Positions 48,401 to 60,539 of a stretch of DNA of 64,000 nt are shown here, one piece after another. Source of the DNA: Neoechinorhynchus agilis (taxonomy: Eukaryota > Acanthocephala); contig CM121342.1 in NCBI GenBank assembly GCA_051530055.1, positions 11,222,001 to 11,286,000 of the forward strand, given 5' to 3'. The notes beneath the pieces are model-generated. The model ran no database searches. It was given only the letters and a program-made list of their open reading frames with translations, and was not told the DNA's origin. Position 1 is the stretch's first letter; each line of letters starts with the position of its first letter. The position numbers and the translations under genes are program-made.

Positions 48401-49713
48401 TGGATGCCTTACAGACGTCTCTTAACGATCCAGTGTCATTTGTTCGTGTTGCTGCGAATCTCGCGCTTGCCATGGTTTATAACGATGTCGGGGAAACTTT
48501 GACGCCCGCTGGATCAAATCAAAGCGACACAACCACAACTCAACTGAGGGGAATTCGGCAATTCAGAATGCAATTGATGAAGCAGGTGTCCGATAAGCTT
48601 GAAGATTCCATTGTTCGATATTCGAGCATTGTATCATATGGAATTTTGGATGCGTTTGGGCGAAATGCGCACTTGAGTTTGGTTAGCGAAAAGGAAGGAG
48701 GATCGAATCTCGTCAACTATCAGGCGTGTATTGGTGCTCTCCTTTTTACACAGTTCTGGTATTGGTTTCCTCTGACACACATGCTCGCACTCGCTTATAA
48801 ACCTGATAAGGAGATGTTCCGCCTGGAAATTATTGAAAAAATGATTTTGCCGAATCTATGCTTCCTTTTTGTCGTTTTTTACCACCTTTTTAATATTTTC
48901 GTTTAAAATGTTTTCAGAATTTTTCTTATTTTTGTACTACATGCGGACCATTTCCACAGCATTTGTGCAGTGACCCGTAACATGGAAGTACCGGACATAA
49001 AACTGTATTCAAACGAGGAGCTTACAGAGTTCACTTATGTTCCAACTATTGAAGAGAAACGAATACCCGATAAACGCAGTGATCGACTTGAAGCCGCCAT
49101 GATTGCTTCTTCTCGTCAACGTCGACGTGCTGGATACACAGCTTTGGCTCGAGCGGTGAATCGAACTCAACGACAAGCCGTGGCAGCGAGTGCCAAGAAA
49201 GCGGCCGCACAAGAGTCCTCGAGTGCTACTAAACTGCCAGATAACACGATTCTTACCTTAAAGGCGGGCGAACCACATCCTCCGCGTAGTTCACCATTAA
49301 ACCTATCGACGAACCCAGCGACCTATGCACAGATTTCCGGCAATCAGGTATCGATAAAAAATCTTACGCCTGTTCGTCGAGACAATGTGATGACCATTTT
49401 CCTTCCTAATGATCAAAAACGATTTCAACTCTTAAAAACGGTATATGAGGGAGTATTGCCGTGCAACTTTGTTGTTCTCGTCGATACGGTGCCAGATGAG
49501 ATGGTAGAGTGTATTTCAGTGGTAGACACCGTACAGGAGGCAGATACTAAGCAAGCATCCGAAGAAGCGGAACCACCTTCCGAATTTCAATGGAATGAAG
49601 ATGAAGGTGTTGATAACGATACGGAGAAAATGGATGTTGATGAGAAAGGAGGCGCAGCAAAAAATTCATCTCCACCACCGCCCACTCCTGATGATGCTGA
49701 GAAACAAGAATAG
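45465..49713 (+). CDS. PSMD1: 26S proteasome regulatory subunit RPN2
   Basis: Coding blocks at 45,465-46,361, 46,865 to about 48,835 and about 48,970-49,713; the ATG at 45,465 or 45,498 could start it. The alpha-helical PC repeats are clear: GTTCDSFLRDNLEWLSHAS, GGGLYAIGLIYAGHEAGE, KHGACLGIGLSGLCS, GEAAALALGMTMAG, VRGVGMAIAILATG and NPHVRFGACVALGISCMSSG, followed by the FTQFWYWFPLTHMLALAY signature. The C-terminal block has a basic then acidic tail (EKMDVDEKGG). RPN2 scaffolds the base of the 19S particle and binds RPN13. The first and second blocks do not join in frame directly; a 13-nt exon at 46,590-46,602, flanked by AG and GT, would fix the phase. The second-to-third join is also unresolved. 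Next gene downstream is THOC3, same strand. Confidence 0.9.
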
Positions 49714-51059
49714 GGCATAGGTCTGCACTCGATTATTGATTATTTAATGATTAAAAAGGTGATAAGTTTTTGGGAGTGATGTAAGCCTAAATAGATCGTA
49801 TTTTAAGAGCTCCCTACAAGTGAAATTAAGGGCATTCTTAAGAAAAACTTTAAATCAGTTGACGTTCATGTTTTTATGGCGCCACAAATAAAAACACTTA
49901 AAAAACTGTCCTTATAAGCTTACAACATACTTTTTGAAACTTCAGCATGTGCAGTTATGAATTCGAGGGCATCGCTTGTCAAGCTGCAATCCATGCCGTA
50001 CCTTATCGACAAGTGATTGTTTTAGTAATTTTAAAAAGTACTGATCAAAGCTACGAAACTCATCACGTGGATGAGTCAGTCTTTGAAAGTCTTCGCCCGA
50101 CACTGGCGTTCCGGTTTAACTTGAAACAAAAATGTAACGTGCTAATGACATCTTTTCGCTCCTTATTCTATCAACCGAGATCATACTTCCATGACTTGAG
50201 TCGCAACACAAGGAACTGGTTTTTTTGGTCATCTATAGGCAATAGCTGATAGTAGAAGTAGATGGAAGGCACTAACTCGCTCAATATGCCGATAAAAGCG
50301 GCACCGAAAACCTATGTAGAGTAAAGGTAATAATTCGGACATTCATTTCCGCAATTTCCAGCTTATCATTGTCTCATCGAAATATCTAAATGGCCGTGAG
50401 TGCAAAAAAAATTAGTTTTTGTTTGAGTGAAACTTGTAAATTGATAGGCCATCGGGTTGATCTTCGCGAAAATCTCGACAATGCAGAATGTTACGTTCAT
50501 GTTCGGGAAAACGGAGAACGTCAATTGTGTAAAGCGAAGAAATTAGAATATGTTGACAGCTTGTGGTGCATAAAGTGATTCGAAATAGACATAACATTCT
50601 GCTTTTGAATTGAACATTGGCTTACCCCGTCACCAAACGAAGTCGTGCTCACAGCAGGTTTTTTATGAAAATACAAAACTGCTTTAAAAACATGCTATAA
50701 TATAAACACGTTTTATTTATGTAAAAAAATGCAGCATGAGAAATATATGTTTCAATTGAAGTTCTAAGGTCACTATGCCCCATTGGACCTTGTTTAAAAA
50801 ATGCGATTTTATAATGAAGATTAAAAAAGGAGATGTGGTGCATCCCGGATACAAATAATGATTGGCGAGGCTTCCTCCTTCGAAATATTTCAATATGTTT
50901 TGTCCGAGGGACATCCCGAAAGATATTCTCTTGATGATTTCCTATAAATAAACACTATTCTACAGGGAATTCAAAACTCATTTCGGATGTTAAGACATTT
51001 CCAAAAGTAACGAGGGAACGTTGCATCCGTCATTTTGACCGTTCCAGAGCATTCTTAAA
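49714..51059. other. Spacer with two small unassigned open frames
   Basis: Plus-strand frames at 49,947-50,249 (MCSYEFEGIACQAAIHAVPY) and 50,390-50,578 (ENLDNAECYVHVRENGERQL) are small and not recognised; they could be exons of one small gene. A decayed hammerhead-like string (GGCGAGGCTTCCTCCTTCGA) lies near 50,862-50,886. Confidence 0.3.
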
Positions 51060-51715
51060 TGTTTTTTACTGGCAAGCCGGTTCTATTGATTCAGATTTAG
51101 GACATCCCTTCCTCGGCTTTTTAGTTTTTCTTCTTGGCATGAAGCCACGCTCACTGTGACATGCTGTATTGCACCTTCATCAGTTGCATTTGAATGTAAC
51201 CTCCGATATAAAGACGATTTTGTTCGAGTTATTAAACAAAGACTAACGATATACGAAAGTGCACTTCCTTTTCTAGAAATTATTTGTTTCGTACTTTTAA
51301 GCGTTGAAAGAGCGGTTTGAAAATATCGCCAAAAGTCCAAATATTTCACATTAATATATTTTTAAATTCACTTTGGCCTTCTGCAATAATAAAAAGTAAC
51401 TTTTTTAATAAAATTTTGAGTAAAAAGGCGTCAGATCAATCAACCTTCTTTTTTGGATTGTGCATGTAGTCAAAAAACTTTATTTTATCAAATGATGCTC
51501 GTCGTTTTCTGTGGCTGACGATGTTTGAAGGGAGTACAATGAAAAAGACGCCACCTGGTGTTCTGCATTTTTCACTTGCCTTGTTTTGATGTCCTTTGCC
51601 GTAGAAATATATCCCGGGTTCTCAGATACCTCCCGAGGGGAACTCGCAGATGACTCATAACCAAAGGGGACGAAATACCGCTGAAGGGAGGAAACTCACT
51701 GATGAGTCCTACGGA
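51060..51715. repeat. Dispersed SINE-like repeat pieces next to THOC3
   Basis: 51,420-51,060, on the minus strand, unites the segments found apart at 35,310 and 31,895 and ends at ACCGGCTTGCCAGTAAAAAA. 51,600-51,715, on the plus strand, is the conserved tail, GAAATACCGCTGAAGGGAGG...CTGATGAGTCC, present also at 29.3 and 32.3 kb. Its last bases include the first possible ATG of THOC3. Confidence 0.65.
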
Positions 51716-53444
51716 AGAATACACGATTTTGACCAATTGCGTATTAAGAAAGAATAGTTTTCATATGTGCGAAATGAGCGTTCTGACTTCTCACAGGTTT
51801 CGTAAAGCGCCGAGTGTTGCGGCAATCGGACGCATTCAGTCGCAGTTTCCCGAGGGCCATAAGAGTATAACTGGGACCAATGTAATTACTTCTTCCGAAC
51901 GATATGAAGCTCGATCAGAGAAATCGATTGGACGCTATCGGTCGTTAGCATGGGAAACGTATCAAGGCTCTCATCTTGTAGCCGTTTCCGTAGATTCAGT
52001 CACGAGTGTGTTTTCCAGTGCATTGGATGGCGGACTCGTCCATTCCCACGACTACCGCGTCAACGATGATTCTGTAGATGGAACGAAGTTGTCGATTGGC
52101 CAACCTCACGCAAATTATCCATTTTGTTTAGTTAAAATTTTAGCTACTTTGTTCCGCGATCTATTTTAGTTGAAATCACAGCGTTTTTAATTGAAATTCA
52201 CACAGTAAACTGGATTTGATGAAAGAGAGGAAGTTGAAATTTCGTTCAGATGAGTAGGAGCCATTAATGGTAATCGGCAGGCACGTCTTTTAACAACTCA
52301 TGAAGAAAATGTTTATTAATTATGAACTTTCCGCCTGACACCCCGATGGTCTTGTGTTAAATTCCTAAAATTATCACCATATTTTTATTAGTCGTTCTTC
52401 TTTTAATTTAATTTTTTTTTAATTCGCAATAGTTTGAGACCATTTCGTTCGTTAGAATGTGTCAAATGGTCGCCAATGGATCGTAGCAACTTCGCCACAG
52501 CATCGTCTGACCGATCTATTCGATTATTTGATTTACGAATTAAAGAGAAATTTGTATATTCCTGTCAAAACGGCCAAGACGATCCAGTATGTCTATCATG
52601 GCACCCAAAAGGTACAATCATTGGATCAATCACTCGAAATAACACATTGAACGTTCACGACGTCCGATACGGAATTCGACCTCTGTTTGAACATGAATTT
52701 CGTTCCGATGTTTATGACTGTGCTTGGGACGGCCGGAATCAATTGTACATTACCACGGGACATGGAACTGTGGATGTCTACGATTGGAGGAAGTTGACAT
52801 CATGTTTATCTGAATCAGAAGACGAAGAAGATGATCAAAGATCGCCCGTCTCGAATCTTGAAATGAAAAATGCTCTTGCTCATGAGATTCCCGTTAGCGT
52901 CGGAACTTGTATTTGTATTGACTTTCAACCTCATGATTACCGAAGATTCGCCGTCGGTTGCGCAAATGCATCCGTTTATGTGTTCGACACCGAAGATTTG
53001 GTTTGTGTATCGAATATAAGTTCCCTTGAATGGTCTGTAAAATGTCTCAGCTTTAGTTCAGATCAGAAACTCATTGCTAGTGCATCTGAAGACCATCTTT
53101 TTGATATATCAACGGTTGTGGGCGGTGAACACGTTGCTCATGTGAAATGTGTCGATTCTCAAGTTACTTGTGCTAAGTTTAAACCCGGCCCCCAGGACTC
53201 CGTGAACGCATACACGATCGCGTTTGTTTGTGATGATAATCGAGAGGGCGGATGTGTTCGATTATTGAGGAACAGTGCAAGAAGTTCAAGTTCAAATGAA
53301 GTTGCTAGGAAGGCCAGTAGTGGAGGAAACACGTCAGGGCAGAGGAGAAACTCACAGACACCAAGAGGCGATCGAGGAAGTAGGACGTCCGTGAGACGGA
53401 AATCGCCTTCGCGGTCCTCTTTACAGAACAACCCGAAAATTTAA
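51702..53444 (+). CDS. THOC3: THO complex subunit 3 (mRNA export WD40 protein)
   Basis: Exons 51,702-52,090 and 52,433-53,444 join in frame across a 342-nt GT-AG intron. The first carries the blade GRYRSLAWETYQGSHLVAVS and DDSVDG; the second carries VKWSPMDRSNFATASSDRSI, VCLSWHPKGTIIGSITRNNT, SVGTCICIDFQPHDYRRFAV and DLVCVSNISSLEWSVKCLSF followed by IASASEDHLFDIS, closely following human THOC3. THO couples transcription to mRNA export as part of TREX. About 55 Arg/Ser-rich residues after the last blade (QRRNSQTPRGDRGSR...) are an extension over the usual length. ATG choices are 51,702, which lies in a repeat, or 51,765. AATAAA follows at about 53,454. Confidence 0.85.
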
Positions 53445-53752
53445 GAGGTTTGAAATAAAACCATGAACTTAAATCACGTGACCTAAAAGTCCGTTTCGTG
53501 TCACGAGAAGCTCTAGCCTTTTAGTTCGACATAACGACTAAAAAGATTGTTTTCCAAATATCGCACTTTTGTTCCTACAATTTTTTATATTAAAACTTAT
53601 TCGTCATCTTGACTTCTCGAAACGAATGTGAACATTGCATGAGTCATACGAGGGTGGCTCCTATAAAAGTTCAGGTCGCATTTTATATTTTGATAATAAA
53701 ATAGCACTTACTTTATCTGCCAAAACAGTCCCAATATATTTTGCTTTTTTAG

Positions 53753-55437
53753 ATGTCAGACGAGGAATCAAACAACGACGATCTAATCGACCTCCGTGTC
53801 TACGGTCTACTCGATTTCGACTGCTTCCACGTTCAGGTCAAGTTTAAGAACGACCCGGACTATTTCAACGTTCCTTGTGCCGCAGCAAGGAAATTGGGCG
53901 ATGATGCATTGTAAGATAAAAAGATTATTGATTGAACATGACTTTCGTTTAGCTTGATTTCAACGAACTATGTGGCCCGCACAAGGGGCTTAAAGAAGCG
54001 AATGATGTACAACGAAGCAATGAAAATAGTACCTGATCTACGTGTAAAATATGTGAACGAAATAGACGGGAAAGTGGACAACAACGAGTTCGTTAATATT
54101 TCCAGAATTAGATGTGCCTTATACTTTCGGAAACCTGTTTAGATACGACGCCGAAGCGTGCCATTTGACCAGTAAAATCGAAGATTACTGTGCTGAAATC
54201 GATGCTGAGATCGTCGAACGAGACGTCGACGAATTTTTAATCGATTTAACAAAATCAATCTGCGCTGACGACCACAGAGATATTCCGGAGTTTCAAAATA
54301 CTAAGATTTGCGGAAACTACGACGGAGAGGACCAAGTTTCCATAAGGTTATTGAAAGCAGGGAAAGTTGTAGCAGCACTAAGAAGAAGCATTTGGGTTAA
54401 CGATGGTTATCAGGCATCAGCCGGCATTTCCGTCAATCAGGTAGGCGTAAGGAATGCAAAACTGAAATGATTTTATACAAAAAAAAGGTTTACGCTAAAA
54501 TGTGTTGTGATTTGAATCGTCCGTACGGGCAAACAATTCTTTTGCCGAATGGATACGATGAAACGCTTAAGACAATTCCACTGAAAAATTTGTAAGTTTC
54601 GGTTTTATCTACGTTTCATGCACTTGAAATTCCTTAGGATTTACCTGGGAGGAACTTTTGGATTAGAATTACAATCGAAACTTGGAATAGAGAGCGTTTT
54701 TGAGTTAATGCAATTCACTCAGGAAAGACTAGAAAATGAATTCGGTGGAAATAAAGGGTACGTTCGAGATGAATGATACCTTTAAGGAGTTCATCTTAAA
54801 AAGTTTAATCACAAATATTATACTTTGGATCATATCAAATTTTAAGAACTAAATTGCGAAATCATATTTTGTAGACTTCTCCGGGTTCTTTTTGGAAATG
54901 AAGCATCTTAAAATATTTTGAGCACCGACGTGCAAGGCTCAAAAGGTTCAAAATCTATCTTGCCAATTAAGCATTAACTCTTTAAAATTTGTTCAGGAGA
55001 TTGGCATATGAGATTTGCCGCGGGATCGACAAATCAACCAAGAAAGGTAGACGTGTCCATCCAGTATTGATAGTCAAATTGACAATTAATTTATCCGAGG
55101 TACGATCCAAGATATAAAAAATCAAATCTTCGGTAGTCCTTTAAATAGTTAAATAATAGAGTACTGGTTCAACTGACGAATGAACTAATTGAAAAAATTA
55201 AAGCAGATTCTCTGAAGGTATAATCGTGATCTAGAAATTATCAGTCACGATTGCACTCTCTAGTTCGGCCGATATCCAAATACGTTGTTCGCTTCAATAA
55301 TTACATCAATCGATTCAATTTTCAATATATCCGAAAAAATCAATCTACCGGAAGAAGAAAATATTGGAGCATACCTTCTAGATTTAGCAACCACATTAAT
55401 TCGAAAATTGATCGACAACCACACTGAACTCCAGTAG
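53753..55437 (+). CDS. POLH: DNA polymerase eta (Y-family translesion polymerase)
   Basis: At least eight small exons: 53,753-53,910, 53,953-54,041, 54,106-54,440, 54,488-54,591, 54,638-54,757, from 54,997, and later ones to the stop at 55,437. The finger/palm shows LDFDCFHVQV, STNYVARTRGLKKRMMYNEA, and the catalytic VDEFLIDLT; the thumb shows SAGISVNQ, VYAKMCCDLNRPYGQTILLP and LGGTFGLELQSKLGIESVFE; then GGNKGRLAYEICRGID. The LGG...GNKG...CRGI pattern marks eta rather than iota or kappa. It bypasses UV photoproducts. The intron at 54,042-54,105 was placed by the PDLQ/LDVPY join. The product ends soon after the little finger, with no UBZ zinc finger visible, so it is short for an animal pol eta. 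Confidence 0.85.
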
Positions 55438-55871
55438 GTTTATTTTAACAGGTAAACTCAAGTATCGGGACCTTTTTGTTAGAATGGATGTTAAGGTGAA
55501 AGTCGAACTTGGTGTAAAACAATTTAAAGGTTGCAAGAAGTCAAAGCGACGACAACTGATTGAGCGGATGGTTTTAATTTGAAATAAACGAAGGTAATTG
55601 GCGTCTCATGCATTTTATTGTATTTCAGTTGCACGTTTTTCTCAAACATGATCTTAACTAGCAGTCCCTTTAAAGACGTTATAAAATGGTTTGCATTGGT
55701 TCTTTTCGATAATTAACACAATACATTGGAAGTTAGTTTTTAAGCCCTAAAGGAATATCTCTACGAATCACGCATTGAATTCGATCCAATTGATTTATTT
55801 TGATACAAATCGAAACACAAATCGAGCACTTGGTAGTACGCATTCGAGTGAAATATATTAGTAGGTACATT
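55438..55871. other. Spacer between POLH and the lectin gene
   Basis: Holds the 3' flanks of two convergent genes. A short plus-strand stretch near 55,456-55,500 reads SSIGTFLLEWMLR, faintly like a PCNA-binding tail, but joins to POLH in no obvious frame. Confidence 0.4.
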
Positions 55872-56641
55872 CTAGTTTTCCTGATCGCTTAATCGAAATG
55901 TGGAAGGCGTTTTCTTATACCAATGAGAGCAATCCACTGTCCAAAGAATCGCTAGTCCGGCAACCAAGAGGAATGTTGCCAAAAGTGTTTGAATTGAGCG
56001 ACTGCTCCCTATTCAAAGGTCATCTGATAGTTCAAATCATATTAAAAACTACTCACATTTTTTGCAGTATTTTCCTTCTGAGAAGAAATTGCAGATGCAC
56101 TTGTACCTGTACACTAGATTCAAGCACTTTCCACCCGGTGAACAAGCCTCATTTTTGTAGCAATGATCAACAACTTAAAAATAAGTGGAATTGGCTTGAA
56201 TTACACGTGAAAGTCACTGACCGTATTGACAAACAAACATATACATATTATCTCGGCAAGGTCTATTTTCGATTAGTGTCTCTCCGTCGCCATACAGCGA
56301 CAACACTCCACACTTGTTTCGTTCTGGTCTGTGAGATTCATGGAACTGTGATACGTCTGTGGCAGCAAGAGGAATGCCGTTTATCCATCGCAAAAGATTG
56401 GTCCCTTCGTCAGCTCTGAGACCAATCAACCAATAGGAACTCTGATTTAGAGCTAAATGACGAGCTTGATCCCGAATATAATTCAACTGATCGACATTTA
56501 GAATCACGGCCAATGTACCGTTGGCCCAAGCTCTGCAATATTGACTTGCTTGCTCCCAATCCATCTTAATCTTTGAAAAATGGTAGCATGTACCACCATG
56601 TCGTGTTGAATTCTCAGCGCATCCTAAGCAATGTGAACCGT
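55872..56641 (-). CDS. C-type lectin / EGF / transmembrane protein, selectin-like order (5' end not found)
   Basis: Three exons on the minus strand: 56,641-56,222, 56,173-56,057 and 56,008-55,872, with 48-nt GT-AG introns. Exon 1 is a full C-type lectin domain: CLGCAENSTRHGGTCYHFS, the WEQASQYC helix, WLIGLRADE, and RPCRDNMYMFVCQY at its end. Exon 2 is one EGF-like domain (DHCYKNEACSPGGKC, then CIC). Exon 3 has a membrane span (LLATFLLVAGLAILW) and a short cytoplasmic tail ending SDQEN. A lectin followed by EGF and a membrane anchor is the order seen in selectins, without their CCP repeats. The signal-peptide exon must lie upstream and was not identified. The ligand cannot be read; the classic EPN or QPD sugar triad is not obvious. 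Confidence 0.85.
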
Positions 56642-57991
56642 CTTAGACGAGAATTAAATACGCAGAAATATTACTTCGTTCATTGACGTTGTTTATATTC
56701 GACCCATAGTGAGACCAAAATTTTGTTAGGCCGTTTAAATCGAGATCCGGTTAGATAAAAGAACATACGCTCTCCCTATTGACTTACTATTCGCTGCATA
56801 TTCTTCTCCATTCCCATTTTCAGGAATGGATGCACCTCCAATTAATTTTAACATGGAGCAAAACAATACAAAAACGGAGAAATCCATTGGTGCGGTCTAA
56901 AATTGCGGATCGGAGACGCATGCATTTATGTAAACTTGAAGTGGTTCGCCCTCTAGAGACCGTCTCATTAGTCTCACTCTCCAATACTGATAATGGACTT
57001 TGATGCTCGCGTCTCCTACAAACGCCAGTTAACCGAGTGTCATATATGCATTCTAATGGGTTTACGGGTGCTAAATCACCAGTGTTCATTTAAGTGCGTT
57101 TGAAACTCGTGTATGAAACACTCTACAAACTCCTTTAATCTCTCATCAACTAAGAACATTTTTTTTAAATACATCGACACTCAATAGGATTTGAATATTC
57201 GCAACAACGTACTATTGCAAGCGGACAAAAACTTATGGGATACTACGATCGATTAGTTTCAATTAATTTTACCATGGAAATGGATTTTATAGCTGGTAAG
57301 AAATCGAATAGCGATAATATCTAAGTTGTTTTGAAGACATTTTATACCTGAAAAGTCCGTCGTGTTAAAGTGGGATATTTTTAATCATTATTTAGAATAA
57401 TCCAAGTTTGCAAGGATTGCCGTTTTGAAATCCATTCAACTGACGAACGTTGACGTCGTGAATCATGACTGTATTGTAGTATTTAAACGGAAGATGTGGT
57501 TTTATCCAAGGCTAAGACGGAAAAGTATTTTACATGACAGTAAGCTTTCATAATGATGAATCTCGTTGATGTCGATCGTTCGTTCACATACTTACTATAT
57601 TATTGGCACTTAAATTTCGTAATTTAATCATTTGAATCTTACAGCAAGACCGGCTAAATATTTCGCTGCTGTCCTTGTATTGGCAATTTTTCTGATGCTG
57701 AATTCAATCAAATAAACAAGAAATTATTCGTGTATCGGTACAAGCAACTGAAGGGGAATAAGTCGCTAGAAATCGATTGATGGTAGAAATGTTCTTAGGC
57801 AAAATGACGTGTATTTGCTTACAATTAATAAGCTGATTCAAAGCACCAACTATAAGTTTTCTGAGACTTCTTTGTGATTAAATCATTAAGGAGTTTGAAC
57901 TTACTGCAGATTAGAGTCCTCAGTTTCAATTCAAAAAGGTACAATCATGTTTATTCAGTGTCCGTCACGCACAGATGCATTTTCTAGGACG
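56642..57991. other. Spacer upstream of the lectin gene
   Basis: Should contain the first exon (signal peptide) of the lectin gene, not identified. A minus-strand frame at 57,089-56,820 is open but unrecognised. Confidence 0.4.
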
Positions 57992-59085
57992 TTAAGCTTT
58001 TGAAAATATACGGTCACAATACCGTCGGATGGAATCCTGCTTCGTTACTCGCCTATGGTGCAAGTTAATTGGCGTCGAATACATCATAGTATGAACGTTT
58101 GCATCATTTTTTCGAGACATTTCCAAGCTTAATTCAAGTTCAAATTCAACCTGTACGTTCTTAGAAGCAAAAGTAATATCCCTGAACCATCCTGGAAACC
58201 CAATCCTCAACAGAGCTTCTGTAAAAGCTTTATCGTTCATCTCGAATTCGTGGATCGAAACCTTTAGTGGCACGAATTTCGTCGTATGCTTAAATATCCT
58301 TTTATTTTCACGAACACCTAATGTCACGCCATGGATAATATAATTATTGTTAGGTACAGATCGATTTCGAGTGCAAATATTGATTCTAATTCCGTCTTCC
58401 AGTTCAATGTTGGTGTCGTACAAGATACAATGAAGCTCAAGGGCACAATCATTGCCGATTGTTTGATTGCTTTTTACAAGGAAAGACTTCAGCTTTACCG
58501 GTGAGTCTATTGGTTTCGTTCCGGCAATTACTATTTCTTCTTTGAAATTTAAATTCGACTGGAATTTTCGCTTCTTGTTCATTGGCTTGGGTACGTGTAA
58601 AGGAAGTGATAAAATACCATTGTTCTGTCGACAAATCACTTCAAGGAAATATGAGACATTCGTCGTAGGATTGATGTACTCCGAGGATTCTCCGTTTTTG
58701 CCCCTACACGAGAACCTCAGACATAAGTAGAAGGAGCGATCTGTTTGGGCAGTAGAACATCAAAGCTAGCTTTATGCTTGGTACAGTCTGACTCTGGTTC
58801 AAGCGCAATAATCGTACGTGTTTCCCAGAGAACACGAGTCTTTGGCATCTTGGCAATAAGCATTCTAGTGCCACTTATAATCGAATATATTCTAACATGA
58901 GCGTAAAATCTAGAACCCTTGGAATCTTTGTTTTGGCTAAGCTTGTCCTTGTCGAAACTCGCAGCCGAATCAGCGGTATCAACCAATTCAATAATTCCAG
59001 CAATTGCACTTCCCGCGTAATAGGTCTTTTTTGAACAACAATCATCGCTGATTCCATGATCCAAAGTTACTTGTAAAGTCTTCAT
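57992..59085 (-). CDS. Alpha-arrestin (arrestin-domain-containing) protein
   Basis: Exons 59,085-58,723 and 58,678-57,992 with a 44-nt GT-AG intron, about 349 residues. The N-terminal arrestin fold shows LQVTLDHG, YYAGSAIAGIIELVD and FDVLLPKQIAPSTY, matching the strand-G, Y-x-G-x-x-(V/I)-x-G and LP...PS motifs of the family. The second exon holds VSYFLEVICRQ, ILSLPLHVPKPM and the C-terminal beta sandwich (SFLVKSNQTIGNDCALELHC; MNDKAFTEALLR). Alpha-arrestins act as adaptors that bring NEDD4-type ligases to membrane cargo, usually through PPxY motifs; none is seen here, so this may be an adaptor of another kind. Family level is fairly secure, function is not. Confidence 0.75.
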
Positions 59086-59610
59086 TTTAAGTCAAGATGT
59101 GGAGGATTTTTATATAGCAACTCTCGTGCACCTCTTCATATATCGCTTTGACTAACTCATAGTGAGCAATCCTCGCGCAAAAACAAGCCCGAAACCCACA
59201 AAATACAAGTAGTACTATTCTAGCGCGTTAAAATAGACAAAAAGTCTTAGTTCCTAGTATTTGAACACGTTTACTTCGCATTTGTGGAGCGTAAATAAGA
59301 CACATCTGAGGTTAGTGCGTTTTCGTTGAAATGTCTTAAGAATATGAGCAGTTTAGCGTAAAAAGTTGAGAAGCAACAGATTTTTTAATAAAACACTTCC
59401 ATTATGTATCGAGCAATAACAATTGTAGCTCCTTTTTTAAAGAAAAACTAGTATAAATCTTTGTCAGGGTACTCAAATGTCAACTGCTATAAATTTAACT
59501 GAACTGCATCTTGCTGGTTGAAAAGAGCATAATTTCTCATCGCTTTTTAAATCCAGAGGCTTCTCGTCGCTATTTTTGTTCTGAATTATACGGCTCGGTT
59601 TTACGGGGTA
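59086..59610. other. Spacer, nothing recognised
   Basis: 5' flank of the arrestin gene; AT-rich. Confidence 0.6.
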
Positions 59611-60210
59611 TTAAAAATTGAGTTCGAGTCGGCAAAGATTGATCGGTTGTAGGATGTTGGGCGCATTCACAGTATTCAGGGCACGGCTAAGAATTGCGTT
59701 CACTTCGGCGTGCCGTGAGTACCTTCCGCCTGATTGCCGACAGACGAGACCATGGCGTCTAGATGGTTCCACGGTCGCTCCGCAACGGCAGCGATGGGAT
59801 GTGCACATCGGTATCCCAAGTCTAAGGGACACTGCAATCCTTACTGTCTCGTCGGAGAGAAGGGTACCCACAGAAGCGATTTGGATAGCGTTGGGCTAAG
59901 CACCCGATTCCATGTAAAGACTGAGGCCAATCGAGTTTGGTTCACCAGGTCACGAGAATCTGTGTCCCAAACTGATTGTTTGCATCCATTAACGGGTACC
60001 TGCTTGCTGCCTGAATCTCAGAACCAAAGATTAAGCGCCTCCACGAAATCTTCATCCAAAGTGTAATTCTCGCCAAGAAAGGATTGAACTATTTTGCGGC
60101 TTGCTTCATACGATCCCAAATAAGCTGGCGGGCAAGAACGCTTGACGCCAGATATCGCCTGACAGCTGAGTATTTAAAATTTTCTCGAGGGGGGCTTTTA
60201 CCGTCTCGTC
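59611..60210 (-). mobile_element. R2-like LINE fragment, RT end and zinc knuckle
   Basis: Minus strand: a degraded stretch down to 59,880, then IASVGTLLSDETVRIAVSLR, CRCGATVEPSRRHGLVCR (C-x-C-x9-H-x3-C knuckle) and VNAPNILQPINLCRL, after which similarity stops. That stopping point is almost exactly where the ArgRS-intron copy at 11.8 kb begins. Confidence 0.7.
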
Positions 60211-60258
60211 TAATTTTGCCAGCTTATCCTTATGTCTAAAAAAGGTGCCGTATGCAGT

Positions 60259-60480
60259 TTATACAGCAATTTTTGAATGAAGAGGTCTGCAACCGCCGCT
60301 GAAGAACGCAGAAATCATTATGTTCCCTTTGGCGTCGAGACACTCGGGTCGTTTGATACCGCGGCGCAGGACGATACGAATCACTGGCGATCCGAGGGCA
60401 GGACCTTTTCTCCTACAAAACATAAATCTGCCCCTGCGACCGGGGAGGGAACGCTGCATCCGTCCTTTCGACCGTTGTGA
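60259..60480 (+). mobile_element. R2-like LINE fragment, endonuclease end
   Basis: Plus strand reads SATAAEERRNHYVPFGVETL followed by an out-of-frame version of the terminal RISIAIQRGNAA motif. It is in the opposite orientation to the fragments on both sides, so the locus is rearranged. Confidence 0.6.
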
Positions 60481-60539
60481 TAAAGAGCGGTGGTGTGAAT
60501 GATTTGTTATTCAAATAAAAAATTCTTGATCGGGAACAG

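Noticed and set aside
55898-56419. 173-codon plus-strand open frame
   Set aside because: It is antisense to the lectin/EGF/membrane gene, whose domains and GT-AG introns are convincing.
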